From Qipengyuania proteolytica (lineage in GTDB: Bacteria > Pseudomonadota > Alphaproteobacteria > Sphingomonadales > Sphingomonadaceae): a stretch of DNA of 64,000 bases. The position numbers were made by a program, and so were the translations under genes. The notes below the pieces were generated by a model. The model was not told the DNA's origin. It saw only the letters and a list, made by a program, of their open reading frames with translations, and made no database searches. Below, one piece after another: positions 1 to 9,526 of the stretch (positions are counted from its first letter, which is position 1; the number at the start of each line of letters is the position of its first letter). The stretch spans positions 744,001-808,000 of the forward strand of contig NZ_JAIGNN010000001.1 in assembly GCF_019711565.1 (NCBI RefSeq). Direction: 5' to 3'.

Positions 1-9
1 GATGATCAT
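1..9 (-). CDS. First codons of a minus-strand gene cut by the window edge
   Basis: An ATG on the minus strand at 9..7 is followed by two Ile codons before the window ends. Nothing more of the protein is visible. In sphingomonads a small MJ0042-type zinc-ribbon protein that begins Met-Ile-Ile is often divergent from ftsE, so this may be its start, but that is inference from gene order only. The stretch 10-165 would be the shared divergent promoter region; I see no clear promoter or hairpin in it. Confidence 0.2.
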
Positions 10-165
10 GGTGAACCAACGCTTAGGGCGGCATGCGAATCACGACAAGCGAACAGCCTGTTCGCAAACCGCAGATGCGGCTTTTTTCCACATCGAAGCG
101 CGGGTATAGCCGCCGGCGACCATGACGGGCGCGGTATTTCCCCTCCAGCAAACGCCATTTGCGGC

Positions 166-891
166 ATGAGCGCCGAAGAGCGCGAGATCGTGCAGTTCGA
201 CAATGTCGGCCTGCGCTACGGGACCGATCGCGAGATCCTGTCGAATATTTCGTTCACGCTGTATCCGGGCAGTTTCTACTTCCTCACCGGGGCCAGCGGC
301 GCGGGCAAGACTTCGCTGCTCAAGCTGCTCTACCTCGCCCAGCGGCCATCGCGCGGGGCGATCCGCATGTTCGGCACTGACGTCATCACCCTGCCACGCG
401 ACCGCCTGCCGGCCTATCGGCGCCGCATGGGCGTCGTGTTCCAGGATTTCCGGCTGGTCGACCATCTGTCCGCTTTCGACAATGTCGCGCTCCCGCTGCG
501 GGTCTCCGGCGTGCGCGAGGCGGACTTGCAGGGCCCGGTCACCGACATGCTCGAATGGGTCGGCCTGGGCCACCGTGCCGATGCTCGCCCGGCGACGCTG
601 TCGGGTGGCGAGCAGCAGCGCGTGGCGATCGCCCGCGCGGTCATCGGGCGGCCCGACATGCTGGTCGCCGACGAACCGACGGGTAACGTCGACCCGGAAA
701 TGGCGCTCAAGCTCATCCGCCTGTTCGAGGCGCTCAACAGGTTGGGCACCACGGTGGTGGTGGCAACGCACGACGTGCACCTCATTCGCAAGGTGCCGGA
801 TTCGCTCATCATGCGGCTCGACAAGGGCCTGCTCGCTGATCCGACGGGGGCGCTGCGTTACCCGCCCAAGCGCGACGCGGGGCTGGCGTGA
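166..891 (+). CDS. ftsE: Cell-division ATP-binding protein FtsE
   Basis: Cytoplasmic ATPase of the FtsEX ABC-type complex, which at the division septum transmits ATP hydrolysis through FtsX to periplasmic peptidoglycan hydrolases. The 241-residue protein has every ABC motif in order: Walker A GASGAGKT (42-49), Q-loop Gln93, signature LSGGEQQ (145-151), Walker B DEPTG (169-173) and the switch His202. Length is usual for FtsE (about 220-240). Its stop overlaps the GTG start of ftsX (GTGA), so the two are translationally coupled and begin a four-gene run to plsC. The full motif set plus an adjacent ftsX makes this call nearly certain. Confidence 0.96.
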   Translation: MSAEEREIVQFDNVGLRYGTDREILSNISFTLYPGSFYFLTGASGAGKTSLLKLLYLAQRPSRGAIRMFGTDVITLPRDRLPAYRRRMGVVFQDFRLVDHLSAFDNVALPLRVSGVREADLQGPVTDMLEWVGLGHRADARPATLSGGEQQRVAIARAVIGRPDMLVADEPTGNVDPEMALKLIRLFEALNRLGTTVVVATHDVHLIRKVPDSLIMRLDKGLLADPTGALRYPPKRDAGLA

Positions 892-1820
892 AGCGTCCTC
901 CGGTCCTTGCCCGCGCGGTCGAACGCGGTCTTTCGCCCTTTCGCGGCAAGCGCGCCGCGCACCTCCTGCCGCGCGCGCGTCTGGGTGGACCGATGCCCTG
1001 GGTGATCGCGATCATGGTGGCGATCACCGTGCTGGCGACTGGCGGCGGGCTCGCGCTCTCGAACCTGGTGGCGCGGGCGAGCGGCGACCTTGCCGGCAGC
1101 GCGACGGTGCAGATCATCGATGCCGATCCGCAGACCCGCGCGGCGCAGGCCGAGGCGGCAGCAGCGATCCTCGGCGCAGACCCGGCCGTCGCCAGCGTGG
1201 GCATCCTGCCGGAGGAGCGGGTCGAGGCGCTGCTCGAACCCTGGCTCGGCGCCGGCGCCAGCGACGACGCCTTGCCGATCCCGGCGCTCATCGATGTTCG
1301 CCTGCGCGGCGAGGCCGATCAGGCAACGCTCGACCGCTTCCGTGACCTGCTGGCCGAAGACGCGCCCGACGCGCGGATCGATGCCCAGTCGGACTGGCTG
1401 GCCCCGGTGCTCTCGGCGCTGTCGACGCTGCGCTGGATGGCTTTCGGGGTGATCCTGCTGCTCGCCTTTACCGGGGCCGCGGCAGTCTGGCTGGCGGCGC
1501 GCAATGCACTCGACGCCAATCGCGACACGATCGAGATCGTCCATCTCCTCGGCGGCAATGACGATCAGATCGCGCGCATCTTCCAGCGCTCGATCCTGCT
1601 CGACGCGGTGGTCGGCGGCCTGCTCGGGCTCGTGCTCGGTTTCGCGGCTGTGCTGCTGATGGGCGCGCAGTTCGCAGTGCTCGATTCCGGTCTTGTCGCG
1701 GGCGGGGGGCTGGACACCGGCGACTGGCTGGTGTTGGGGCTGGTCCCGCTTTTCGCGATCGCCATTGCCGTCTACACGGCGCGCATGACGGTCCTGTCCT
1801 CGCTCGGGAAAATGTTGTGA
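888..1820 (+). CDS. ftsX: Cell-division protein FtsX
   Basis: Inner-membrane partner of FtsE. The 310-residue protein has a basic cytoplasmic N-terminus, a first membrane segment at about 37-58, a periplasmic domain of about 120 residues and three further hydrophobic segments in the C-terminal half (about 182-205, 235-260 and 275-300), which is the FtsX topology. The start is the GTG at 888 overlapping the ftsE stop. The periplasmic loop is Ala- and Asp-rich and would be the part that contacts a hydrolase activator. The 3' end overlaps the next GTG in the same GTGA manner, which indicates a tight operon. Confidence 0.94.
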   Translation: MKRPPVLARAVERGLSPFRGKRAAHLLPRARLGGPMPWVIAIMVAITVLATGGGLALSNLVARASGDLAGSATVQIIDADPQTRAAQAEAAAAILGADPAVASVGILPEERVEALLEPWLGAGASDDALPIPALIDVRLRGEADQATLDRFRDLLAEDAPDARIDAQSDWLAPVLSALSTLRWMAFGVILLLAFTGAAAVWLAARNALDANRDTIEIVHLLGGNDDQIARIFQRSILLDAVVGGLLGLVLGFAAVLLMGAQFAVLDSGLVAGGGLDTGDWLVLGLVPLFAIAIAVYTARMTVLSSLGKML

Positions 1821-2347
1821 TCCTGCGTTTCTTCGCCGCTGTCCTGCTGGTCTATGCCTTCGGCTTCCTCGGTTTCGCAGTGACGCTGCCGGGCCCGGTC
1901 GCCGACCAGAAGACCGACGCGGTGATCGTGCCGACCGGCGGACCGGGGCGGATCGCCCGCGGAATCGAGGTGGTGGAGCAGGGTCTTGCCGAGGAACTGT
2001 TCGTTTCGGGCGTCGATCCCGAGGTGAAACCGAACGAGTTCGCTGCCGAATTCGATGTCTCGCGCCGCCTGATGAACTGCTGCGTCACGCTCGGCTATCT
2101 CGCGGTCGACACGCGCAGCAATGCGGGCGAGGCGGCCGAGTGGCTCAAGGACAACGAGTATACCTCGGTCCGGCTGGTCACGACCGACTGGCACATGGCC
2201 CGCGCGGCGAACGAGTTCAGCGATGCGCTGCCGCCCGGCACCACGATCGTGAAGGATGCGGTCAAGTCCTCGCCGGATCTCGCCACGCTCTACCTGGAAT
2301 ACAACAAGCTGATCGCGGCGGCGATTTCGCAGGGGCTGCCGGTCTGA
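1817..2347 (+). CDS. YdcF/DUF218-family membrane-anchored protein
   Basis: A 176-residue protein of the YdcF-like (DUF218) family. A hydrophobic N-terminal anchor (about 2-24) is followed by a Rossmann-like domain that starts with TDAVIVPTGGPGRIARGIEV, the family's Gly-rich motif, and carries the RSNAGEAAEWL and TTDWHMARA blocks seen in DUF218 proteins. Proteins of this family have been linked to envelope metabolism (SanA, ElyC), but the exact substrate is not known. The GTG start overlaps the ftsX stop by GTGA, and plsC begins 7 nt downstream, so it is co-transcribed with division and phospholipid genes. Confidence 0.85.
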   Translation: MILRFFAAVLLVYAFGFLGFAVTLPGPVADQKTDAVIVPTGGPGRIARGIEVVEQGLAEELFVSGVDPEVKPNEFAAEFDVSRRLMNCCVTLGYLAVDTRSNAGEAAEWLKDNEYTSVRLVTTDWHMARAANEFSDALPPGTTIVKDAVKSSPDLATLYLEYNKLIAAAISQGLPV

Positions 2348-2354
2348 TCCAGCC

Positions 2355-3035
2355 ATGCGATTGTTGCGCAACCTTGCCTTTTATGTCGCGTTCTACATCG
2401 GCTCGCTGCTGATCACGACGGCCTCGCTGTTGTCGCTGCCGTTCAGCGTGGACATGTTCCGCGAACGGGTGCGCGACTGGCCGCGCTGGCAGCGCTGGTG
2501 CCTCGTCAACCTGCTCGGCTGCAGGATCGTGATCGAGGGCGAACCGCTCGATGAACCGGCGCTCTACGCGATCAAGCACGAGAGCTTCTTCGAGGCGATC
2601 GACGCGCCGCGCCTGTTCAGGCTGCCCTCGGTCTTCGCCAAGCAGGAGCTGTTCCGCATTCCCCTATGGGGCCGTGCGGCGACCGCTTTCGGCCTCGTCC
2701 CGGTCGAGCGAAATGCGGGGGCGAAGGCGCTGATGACAATGATCCGCTCGGCAAAGAAGCTGGCCGCGGACGGGCGCCCGCTGGTGATCTTCCCCGAAGG
2801 GACACGCGTCCCGCATGGCGAGCGGCGTCCGCTGCAATCGGGGTTCGCGGGGCTCTACAAGATGCTCGGCCTGCAGGTGGTGCCCGTCGCAGTCAACAGC
2901 GGGCCGGTCTATCACCGGGCGCTCAAGCAGCCGGGGACGATCACCTACAGGTTCGGTGAGCCTATCCCGCCGGGCCTGCCGCGCGAAGAGGTCGAGCAGC
3001 GCGTGCTCGACGCGATCAACGCGCTCAACGACTGA
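2355..3035 (+). CDS. plsC: 1-acyl-sn-glycerol-3-phosphate acyltransferase (PlsC family)
   Basis: Membrane acyltransferase that adds the second acyl chain to lysophosphatidic acid in phospholipid synthesis. The 226-residue protein has an N-terminal hydrophobic segment (about 8-30), the acyltransferase block 1 KHESFFEA near residue 74, and the block-3 motif FPEGTR near residue 147. Block 1 reads His-x4-Glu instead of the textbook His-x4-Asp; the rest of the family signature is intact. It is the last gene of the ftsEX operon. Two hairpins follow the stop codon and probably end the transcript. Confidence 0.9.
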   Translation: MRLLRNLAFYVAFYIGSLLITTASLLSLPFSVDMFRERVRDWPRWQRWCLVNLLGCRIVIEGEPLDEPALYAIKHESFFEAIDAPRLFRLPSVFAKQELFRIPLWGRAATAFGLVPVERNAGAKALMTMIRSAKKLAADGRPLVIFPEGTRVPHGERRPLQSGFAGLYKMLGLQVVPVAVNSGPVYHRALKQPGTITYRFGEPIPPGLPREEVEQRVLDAINALND

Positions 3036-3088
3036 GTTGTGCCGCGCGCAAGTTGATCAAATACATCCGGCTCGCGGATAGGGGCACG

Positions 3089-3136
3089 TTCTGGCGAGAT
3101 ACGCCAGAATGCGAAAACCCCGCACGGGTGGCGGGG
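3089..3136 (+). terminator. Two successive hairpins after plsC
   Basis: Two inverted repeats lie between the convergent plsC and acyltransferase genes: an 8-bp stem with a 5-nt loop (3089-3109), and a 6-bp GC stem CCCCGC/GCGGGG (3118-3123 with 3131-3136). Neither is followed by a long T-run, so they are weak intrinsic terminators at best. Their place between convergent genes is the main support. Confidence 0.45.
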
Positions 3137-3227
3137 CGTTCGGTCGGGTGGAGCTTACAAATCAAAGAGCAAGGGCAGGCTAAGATAAGGCGGGGCCTGT
3201 AGGAAAGTCATTTCACGATCTGTCAGG

Positions 3228-4274
3228 TCACGCGAAACTCGCGCGCCGCTCGCGCCGTGAGAAATACGCCCGCAACTTCTTCTGCGCGGGCTTCTCGAAC
3301 CAGTAGAACGACGCCGCCGCAATGAGCGACGCCACGCCCAGAACCAGCGGCAGGCCCACGAGGTGCGAGATCACGCCCCGCTCCACGAGCGCGGTGGCGG
3401 CGTCGATGACGAAGGCGTGGGTGAGGTAGAGCGAGTAGGAGATCGCGCCGTACCAGCGCATGACCGGATGCCGGAACAGCGCGAAAGGGCCGAGCACGAA
3501 AACCGCGCAGACGAGGAACAGCATGGGGAAAGCGAGCGTGATCGGGTCGAGGTAGTTCACCAGCGTCTCGATCTGGACATTGCGGCGCACTTGCGGCGGG
3601 GCGAGGACGGCGGCCAGCAGCACCAGCCAGCCGAACACGGCCAGCGGCCCTTTCCATTGCGCGCTCTCGGCCTTGCGCCTGAGCGGCTCGTAACAGGCGC
3701 CGATCGCGCTGCCGAACAGGAACAGGTGCAGCCAGGAAAACAGCACCGGGCCGTATCTGAGGCCGATCAGGTAAAGCCCCACCAGCGCGGTGAAATGCGC
3801 CGCCCCGAGGATCGCCGCGCAGAGCAGGAAGCGGCGCTGGTTCGCCGCGTACCACAGGCCCACGAAGACGACGTAGAAATGCAGCTCGACCGGGATCGTC
3901 CACAGCACCGACGAGCCCTTCAGCAGCAGCATGTTGCCCGCCACGTCCCTCCAGGTGAAGGCCTTGAGCAGCGAGACGTCGAACAGGATGAAGGCCAGCG
4001 CGACCAGCGAAGCGATCGCGTAATAGAGCGGCAGGACCCGCGTCGCCCGGTTGATGGCGTATTCGCGCAGGCTCTCGCGGTCGAGCGTCCTGCTGCAGTA
4101 GAGATAGGCCATCAGGAAGCCGCTCAGCCCGAAAAACAGCATCACGCCCATCTGGCCGAAGCCCTTGCCGAGGAATTCGGGGAGGAAGCCGAAGGCGGCG
4201 CAATGGGCGATGAGCACCACCAACGCTGCGAAGCCGCGCAGGCCGTCCAGAGCGGACAAGTGGTTCGATCCCAT
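3228..4274 (-). CDS. Acyltransferase 3 (OafA/YrhL-type) membrane protein
   Basis: A 348-residue multi-span membrane protein of the acyltransferase-3 family, which moves acetyl or similar groups from a cytoplasmic donor to sugars of surface polysaccharides, lipids or peptidoglycan. It opens with the family's LSALDGLRGFAALVVLIAH block (catalytic His in the first membrane span) and has about ten hydrophobic segments; the conserved Arg of SLYLTHAF-type late helices is also of family style. Monocistronic and convergent with plsC. The substrate cannot be read from the sequence, and no polysaccharide cluster surrounds it. An AAGAGG directly abuts the ATG, an unusually short spacing. Confidence 0.85.
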   Translation of the reverse strand: MGSNHLSALDGLRGFAALVVLIAHCAAFGFLPEFLGKGFGQMGVMLFFGLSGFLMAYLYCSRTLDRESLREYAINRATRVLPLYYAIASLVALAFILFDVSLLKAFTWRDVAGNMLLLKGSSVLWTIPVELHFYVVFVGLWYAANQRRFLLCAAILGAAHFTALVGLYLIGLRYGPVLFSWLHLFLFGSAIGACYEPLRRKAESAQWKGPLAVFGWLVLLAAVLAPPQVRRNVQIETLVNYLDPITLAFPMLFLVCAVFVLGPFALFRHPVMRWYGAISYSLYLTHAFVIDAATALVERGVISHLVGLPLVLGVASLIAAASFYWFEKPAQKKLRAYFSRRERRASFA

Positions 4275-4407
4275 CCTCTTTACCCCGTATGGTGCCAGCA
4301 GGCCCGCACTCGCTGAAACGGGCGCGCTGGCAGGTGTGAGGATGTGCGGTTATCGCCTCCGCAGCAATTCCCACTTGGGAGTACCCGCTATGCGCTGGGC
4401 GGGATCC

Positions 4408-5313
4408 CTAGTGATCCCCGCGCCCGAAGTCGGGCCGTGCGTCGTCCTGGCCTTCCTCGATGATCGAGCGGCGGATCGTGCGGGTGCGCTCGAACAGGTC
4501 GAACAGCGTGTCGCCGTCGCCGTTGCGGATGGCGCGCTGGAGGGCGGTGAGGTCTTCGGTAAAGCGGCCCAGCACTTCGAGCACCGCGTCGCGATTGGTC
4601 AGGAAGACGTCGCGCCACATGGTCGGGTCGCTGGCGGCGATGCGGGTGAAGTCGCGGAAACCCCCGGCGGAATACTTGATCACCTCGCCGCGGGTCACGT
4701 CTTCCAGATCGCTGGCGGTGCCGACGATGGTGTAGGCGATGAGGTGCGGGATGTGGCTGGTCACCGCGAGCACGACGTCGTGATGCGCGGGGTCCATGAT
4801 CTCGACCTTCGCGCCGAGGCCTTCCCAGAAAGCCGAGACATCGGCGACCGCTTCTTCGGGCGCACCCTCGGGAGGGGTGACGATGCACCAGCGGTGGCGG
4901 AAGAGTTCGGGAAAGCCCGCGTCGGGGCCGCTCTTCTCGGTGCCGGCGACGGGGTGCGCAGGGATGACGGTCGCGCCGGGGAGCGCCCTGGCGATGGCCT
5001 CGCCGACGCTGCGTTTCGAGGACCCGACATCGCTGACGATCGCGCCTTCGGGCAGCGCGTCTGCAATGGCTTCGGCGGCCGCGCCCATCGCACCGACGGG
5101 CACGCAAAGGATGACGAGATCGGCCTCGCGCACCGCCTCGGCGGCGGTCTCGCAAACCGTGCCGACCAGCCCGCGCGCGGCGGCGCGGCTACGGACCTCC
5201 TTGCTCGCATCCCAGCCGGTGGTGATCACGTGCGGCAGCATCTGCTGCGTGGCTAGGCCGACCGAGCCGCCGATCAGCCCGAGGCCGATGATCGCGACGC
5301 GCTCCACGCTCAT
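4408..5313 (-). CDS. tyrC: Prephenate/cyclohexadienyl dehydrogenase
   Basis: NAD-dependent oxidative decarboxylation of prephenate (or dehydrogenation of arogenate) in tyrosine synthesis. The 301-residue protein begins with the dinucleotide-binding fold [14 protein letters not shown] and continues with the helical prephenate dehydrogenase domain, including [11 protein letters not shown], the substrate-binding block. I start it at 5313 because that ATG overlaps the hisC stop as ATGA; a longer start 15 nt upstream is possible. Coupling to hisC suggests that the aminotransferase also serves aromatic amino acids. Separate TyrA and PheA (pheA lies at 61.2 kb) is the usual alphaproteobacterial arrangement. 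Confidence 0.92.
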   Translation of the reverse strand: MSVERVAIIGLGLIGGSVGLATQQMLPHVITTGWDASKEVRSRAAARGLVGTVCETAAEAVREADLVILCVPVGAMGAAAEAIADALPEGAIVSDVGSSKRSVGEAIARALPGATVIPAHPVAGTEKSGPDAGFPELFRHRWCIVTPPEGAPEEAVADVSAFWEGLGAKVEIMDPAHHDVVLAVTSHIPHLIAYTIVGTASDLEDVTRGEVIKYSAGGFRDFTRIAASDPTMWRDVFLTNRDAVLEVLGRFTEDLTALQRAIRNGDGDTLFDLFERTRTIRRSIIEEGQDDARPDFGRGDH

Positions 5314-6410
5314 GCGGGGGCCTCGCACAGTTCGCGTAGGACAGCAGCGATGGCGTCCATCTGCGCGTTAGTGCCCACGGTGATCCGCAGCGCCTGCGGC
5401 AGGCCCTGTCCGGGCAGGTGGCGCACGGCATAGCCCGCCCCGGCGATCGCATCGAGCGCGGTGGTCGCCGCAAGGTCGCCCTCGAACACCACCAGCACGA
5501 AATTCGCCTCGCTCGGCAGGGCGCGCAGGCCGTGGTTGCCCAGCGCCTCGACCTGTTCGACGAAGCGCGCGCGGGCGGCGGCATTGGCGTCGCGCGACTT
5601 CGCGACGAAGTCCTGGTCCGCCAGCGCCGCGAGCGCCGCGCGCTGCCCGCTGGCGGTCACGTTGAACGCCCCGCGCAGCCGGTTGAGCGCGTCGACGAGA
5701 TGCGGCGCGCCGGTCGCCCAGCCCACCCGCTCGCCAGCAATGCCATAGGCCTTGGCGAAGGTGCGGGTGACGAGGACGTTGTCATGCTGCGCGGCGAGAT
5801 CCATGCCGCCGTCGTCCACGCCGTGCGGCAGGAATTCCGCATAGGCCTGGTCGACCACCAGCAGCACGTCTTTCGGCAGGCCCGCATGCAGCCGCTCGAC
5901 CTCGGCGCGCGGCAGGAAGGTGCCGATGGGGTTGTTCGGATTGTCGAGCAGCACCACGCGCGTCCGCTCGGTCACCGCGGCGAGCAGTTTGTCGACATCG
6001 GGCGCGTAGTCATTGTCCTCTGCCTGTACGACTTCGGCCCCGACCTTGTAGGCGAGCAGCGGGTAGAGCGAGAAGGAGTAGCGCGAGAACAGCACCTCAT
6101 CGCCCGGCCCGGCAAAGGCCTGCACCGCGCCGTGGAGGCACTCGCCCGAGCCCGTGCCGCAGACGATCCGCGCGGGATCGATGCCGTGCAGCGCGCCGAT
6201 CGCCTCGCGCAACTGCGTCGCGTCGGGATCGGGATAGAGGTTGGGCTGGTGCCCGCCTGACAGCGCCTCGATGACCTGCGGACTGCAGCCCAAGGGGTTC
6301 TCGTTCGCCGACAGCTTGACCAGCGGACGCCCGTCGGCCGCCTTCGACTTGCCGGGCACATAGGCATGGATCGCCTCGATCCAGGGTTTGAGGATGGGTT
6401 TGTCTGCCAT
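5310..6410 (-). CDS. hisC: Histidinol-phosphate / aromatic aminotransferase
   Basis: PLP-dependent class I/II aminotransferase, about 366 residues. Clear HisC features: [10 protein letters not shown] near the N-terminus, the Gly-rich GTGSGE phosphate-binding loop, [18 protein letters not shown], and the PLP lysine in [17 protein letters not shown]. It acts on imidazole-acetol phosphate in histidine synthesis and, in many alphaproteobacteria, also on aromatic keto acids. The start is the ATG at 6410 ([10 protein letters not shown]); the reading frame stays open upstream but the extra 44 residues lack family resemblance. It is coupled to tyrC and divergent from metX. Confidence 0.93.
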   Translation of the reverse strand: MADKPILKPWIEAIHAYVPGKSKAADGRPLVKLSANENPLGCSPQVIEALSGGHQPNLYPDPDATQLREAIGALHGIDPARIVCGTGSGECLHGAVQAFAGPGDEVLFSRYSFSLYPLLAYKVGAEVVQAEDNDYAPDVDKLLAAVTERTRVVLLDNPNNPIGTFLPRAEVERLHAGLPKDVLLVVDQAYAEFLPHGVDDGGMDLAAQHDNVLVTRTFAKAYGIAGERVGWATGAPHLVDALNRLRGAFNVTASGQRAALAALADQDFVAKSRDANAAARARFVEQVEALGNHGLRALPSEANFVLVVFEGDLAATTALDAIAGAGYAVRHLPGQGLPQALRITVGTNAQMDAIAAVLRELCEAPA

Positions 6411-6505
6411 GTTCGGCTTTGTCGCATGAAAGAATATCGCCCCTTCGACAAGCGCCAGCCTTGCGGTTAGAGGCAGGGTTTCATTGTTTCGTCCAAAGGT
6501 CCGAT

Positions 6506-7594
6506 TTGAACGCTCGCTCCGAAACGCTGGTCCTGCCCGCACCGCTGCCGCTCGACGGCGGGGGCGAGCTGGCGCGGGTGGAGGTCGCCTACGAGACCTA
6601 TGGCGCGCTCAATGAAGACCGCTCGAACGCGATCCTGCTGTGCCACGCGCTGACCGGCGACCAGTATGTCGCCTCGCCCCACCCGATCACCGGCAAGCCC
6701 GGCTGGTGGGAGCGGATGGTCGGGCCCGGCAAGCCGATCGATACCGACCGCTTCCACGTCATCTGCGCCAATGTTATCGGCAGCTGCATGGGTTCTACCG
6801 GCCCGGCGAGCGAGGCATCGGACGGCCGGCCCTATGCGATGCGCTTTCCCGTCATCACCATTCGCGACATGGTGCGCGCGCATGTCGGCCTGCTCGATGC
6901 GCTGGGGATCGAACAACTGCACGCGGTGGTCGGCGGATCGATGGGCGGGATGCAGGCGCTGAGCCTCGCGGCGAACTGGCCGGAGCGGGCGAGCCGCGTC
7001 CTGGTGATCGCCTCGACCAGCCGGCATTCGGCGCAGAACATCGCCTTTCACGAACTGGGACGGCAGGCGGTGATGGCCGATCCGCGCTGGAACCAGGGCG
7101 ACTATTACGGCGGCGAAGCGCCCGACAGCGGGCTCGCCGTGGCGCGCATGGCGGCGCATATCACCTACCTTTCCGAAGAGGCACTGACCGGCAAATTCGG
7201 GCGCAATCTGCAGGACCGTGACGCCAAGAGCTTCGGCTTCGACGCCGATTTCCAGGTCGAGAGCTACCTGCGCTACCAGGGCAGCGGCTTCACCCAGCGT
7301 TTCGACGCGAACAGCTATCTCTATATCACCCGCGCGATGGACTATTTCGACTTGGCCGAGGAGCATGGCGGCAAGCTCGCCGATGCCTTTGCAGGCACGA
7401 GCGCGCGCTTCTGCCTCGTCAGCTTCGATTCCGACTGGCTCTATCCCACGGCGGAGAGCCGCCACGTGGTCCACGCGCTCAATGCGGCGGGCGCGGCGGT
7501 GAGCTTCGTCGAACTATCCGCGCCGCACGGCCACGACAGCTTCCTGCTCGACGTGCCCGCGCTGGACCGCGTGATCGGGGGGTTCCTCGGATGA
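6506..7594 (+). CDS. metX: Homoserine O-acetyltransferase (MetX family)
   Basis: Alpha/beta-hydrolase that acylates homoserine at the start of methionine synthesis. Visible are the LLCHALTGD oxyanion block, the nucleophile elbow [10 protein letters not shown], the catalytic Asp in [10 protein letters not shown] and the catalytic His in APHGHDSF. I chose the TTG at 6506, preceded at 5 nt by AAAGGT, giving 362 residues; another TTG at 6419 would add 29 unlike residues and run almost into hisC. Whether acetyl- or succinyl-CoA is used cannot be decided by eye. metW overlaps its stop by 4 nt, a common metX-metW pair. Confidence 0.92.
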   Translation: MNARSETLVLPAPLPLDGGGELARVEVAYETYGALNEDRSNAILLCHALTGDQYVASPHPITGKPGWWERMVGPGKPIDTDRFHVICANVIGSCMGSTGPASEASDGRPYAMRFPVITIRDMVRAHVGLLDALGIEQLHAVVGGSMGGMQALSLAANWPERASRVLVIASTSRHSAQNIAFHELGRQAVMADPRWNQGDYYGGEAPDSGLAVARMAAHITYLSEEALTGKFGRNLQDRDAKSFGFDADFQVESYLRYQGSGFTQRFDANSYLYITRAMDYFDLAEEHGGKLADAFAGTSARFCLVSFDSDWLYPTAESRHVVHALNAAGAAVSFVELSAPHGHDSFLLDVPALDRVIGGFLG

Positions 7595-8190
7595 GCCCCA
7601 TCCGCAACCAAATACGGCCCGACCTTGCGGTAATCGCCAGCCACGTCACACCGGGTAGCCGGGTGCTCGATATCGGCTGCGGCGACGGCGAACTGATGCT
7701 CGCCCTGCGCGGCAAGGACTGCGACGTGCGCGGGATCGAGATCGACGGCGATTGCGTCGAGCGCTGCGTATCGCAGGGCCTCAGCGTGGTGCAGGGCGAT
7801 GCCGACCGCGACCTCGCCGACTATCCCGACAAGGGCTTCGACTACGCGATCCTCAGCCAGACGCTGCAGACCGCCGCGCGGCCCGACCGCATGCTCGACG
7901 AACTGCTCCGCGTCGGCCGCCGCGCCTTCGTGTCCTTCCCCAACTTCGCCCACTGGCGCACCCGTGCCGCCCTGATGTTCGGCGGCCGCATGCCCGTGAC
8001 CCGCGCGATCCCCGTCAGCTGGTACGCGACGCAGAACATCCACCACGTTACCGTGAAGGACTTCCGCGACCTCGCCGCCGAAAAGGGTGCCCGCATCGAA
8101 CGCGAATGGTTCTTTGCCGGCGAGCGCCAATTGGGACGCGCCGGCGCGAACGGGCGCGCGGAATTCGCGGTGTTCGAACTGTCGCGCTAG
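7591..8190 (+). CDS. metW: Methionine biosynthesis protein MetW
   Basis: A 199-residue class I SAM-dependent methyltransferase-like protein. It has the SAM-binding motif [13 protein letters not shown] near residue 24, the acidic loop [12 protein letters not shown], and the MetW-typical blocks [11 protein letters not shown] and [11 protein letters not shown]. MetW assists MetX in homoserine acylation in several bacteria; its precise chemistry is unsettled. ATGA overlap with metX couples the pair. Its 3' end overlaps the end of the convergent fghA by 4 nt. Confidence 0.92.
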   Translation: MSPIRNQIRPDLAVIASHVTPGSRVLDIGCGDGELMLALRGKDCDVRGIEIDGDCVERCVSQGLSVVQGDADRDLADYPDKGFDYAILSQTLQTAARPDRMLDELLRVGRRAFVSFPNFAHWRTRAALMFGGRMPVTRAIPVSWYATQNIHHVTVKDFRDLAAEKGARIEREWFFAGERQLGRAGANGRAEFAVFELSR

Positions 8191-9026
8191 CCCAGCCGCG
8201 CCGCATGCCACGCCACATGCTCGGCCATGAAGGTCGAGATGAAGTAATAGGAGTGGTCGTAGCCCTGCTGCATGCGGATTTCGGGCGACATGCCGGCCTT
8301 GGCGCAGGCCATGGCGAGGGCGCCGGTCTTGAGCTGCTCCTCGAGGAAATTGTCCGCCGTGCCCTGGTCGACGAGCAAATGGTCGAGCCGCGCGCCGTCC
8401 TCGATCAGCGCGACCGCGTCGTATTCGCGCCAGGCCGCGCGGTCCTCGCCAAGATAGCGGCCCAGCGCCTTCTCGCCCCACGGCACCTGTGACGGCGCGA
8501 CGATCGGGGAGAATGCGCTGACCGAGCGGAAGCGGCCGGGATTGCGCAGGGCGATGGTGAGCGCGCCGTGGCCGCCCATCGAATGGCCGGTGATCGCCTG
8601 GCGCGACAGGTCGACCGGGAATTCGCCCGCGACGACCTGCGGCAGTTCCTCCTCGATATAGCTGCGCATGCGGTAATGCTGCGCCCACGGCGCTTGCGTC
8701 GCGTCGACATAGAAGCCCGCGCCCTTGCCGAAGTCGTATTCGTCCGCCGCATCGGGGACGTCATCGCCGCGCGGGGAGGTGTCGGGCGCGACGAATATCA
8801 CGCGGTGTTCGGCGCAGGCCGCGCGGTACTCGCCCTTCTCGGTGACGTTGGCGTGGGTGCAAGTGAGGCCGGAGAGATACCACAGCACCGGTAGTTTGAC
8901 CCCCGGCATATGCGGCGGGACATAGACCGAGAAGGTCATCTCCGTCCCGGTCGCCGCCGAGCGGTGCGAGCAGACGAACTGGTCGCCGTTATAGGCCTTG
9001 TTCTGCGAGAGATATTCGAGGGTCAT
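8187..9026 (-). CDS. fghA: S-formylglutathione hydrolase
   Basis: Esterase D-type hydrolase that splits S-formylglutathione into formate and glutathione, the last step of glutathione-dependent formaldehyde removal. The 279-residue protein shows the oxyanion region LWYLSGLTCTHANV, the nucleophile elbow ITGHSMGGHGAL and the catalytic His in YDHSYYF. The start at 9026 (MTLEYLSQN) overlaps the stop of the YbaK-type gene as ATGA. It closes a six-gene minus-strand run that begins with the class III alcohol dehydrogenase at 11810, so both enzymes of the pathway are in one operon. Confidence 0.95.
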   Translation of the reverse strand: MTLEYLSQNKAYNGDQFVCSHRSAATGTEMTFSVYVPPHMPGVKLPVLWYLSGLTCTHANVTEKGEYRAACAEHRVIFVAPDTSPRGDDVPDAADEYDFGKGAGFYVDATQAPWAQHYRMRSYIEEELPQVVAGEFPVDLSRQAITGHSMGGHGALTIALRNPGRFRSVSAFSPIVAPSQVPWGEKALGRYLGEDRAAWREYDAVALIEDGARLDHLLVDQGTADNFLEEQLKTGALAMACAKAGMSPEIRMQQGYDHSYYFISTFMAEHVAWHAARLG

Positions 9027-9526
9027 CGGGGCTCCTGCACCGGGATTTCGGCGAGGCGCGGCTCGTGCCCCCAATGGCGCAGAAGGTCGAGTATGTGTGC
9101 GCCCGATAGCCCCAGCGTCGCGGTATTCCGCAGCGGGTGGACGTTGACCCGCTCCGCCTGCGCAAGGCCGGCATCGAGGACAACGGTCACGCTGCCCGGC
9201 GCCGCATTGATCATGGCGAGCGGGGTGACCGAGCCGGGCGTGATGCCTAGCAGGCGCTCCATGTCCTCGGCCTTGCCGAAGCTTACCCGCTTGCAGCCGA
9301 TCGCTTGTGGCAGCACCTTTAGGTCGACCCGCGCCTCGGCCGGCACGGTGACGAGCCAGAACGCGCCGCCCGCGTCCTTGAGGAACAGGTTCTTGGTATG
9401 CGCGCCGGGAATATCGGCATCGACCTTGCGGCTTTCCTCGACGGTGAAGACCGCGATGTGGTCGTGTTCGGCAAACGGGATCGCGAGCGACGCGAGATCC
9501 GCGCGCAGCCCGTCTTCGCCGCGCAT
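9023..9526 (-). CDS. YbaK/ProX-type aminoacyl-tRNA deacylase
   Basis: A 167-residue stand-alone editing domain related to the prolyl-tRNA synthetase INS domain (YbaK/PrdX family), which clears misacylated alanyl- or cysteinyl-tRNA. Family blocks include HDHIAVFTVEES, KNLFLKDAGGAFWLV, KRVSFGKAEDMERLLG and the GxxxP-like TPGSVTPLAMIN. The start at 9526 overlaps the upstream VOC stop (TGATG) and its stop overlaps fghA (ATGA). Why a translation-quality enzyme sits in a formaldehyde operon is not explained by known pathways; simple co-transcription is the safest reading. Confidence 0.88.
   Translation of the reverse strand: MRGEDGLRADLASLAIPFAEHDHIAVFTVEESRKVDADIPGAHTKNLFLKDAGGAFWLVTVPAEARVDLKVLPQAIGCKRVSFGKAEDMERLLGITPGSVTPLAMINAAPGSVTVVLDAGLAQAERVNVHPLRNTATLGLSGAHILDLLRHWGHEPRLAEIPVQEPR

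Noticed and set aside
6411..6505. Possible SAM-II riboswitch ahead of metX
   Set aside because: Some alphaproteobacterial met genes carry one, but the 95-nt divergent region shows no recognisable pseudoknot pattern and is short.
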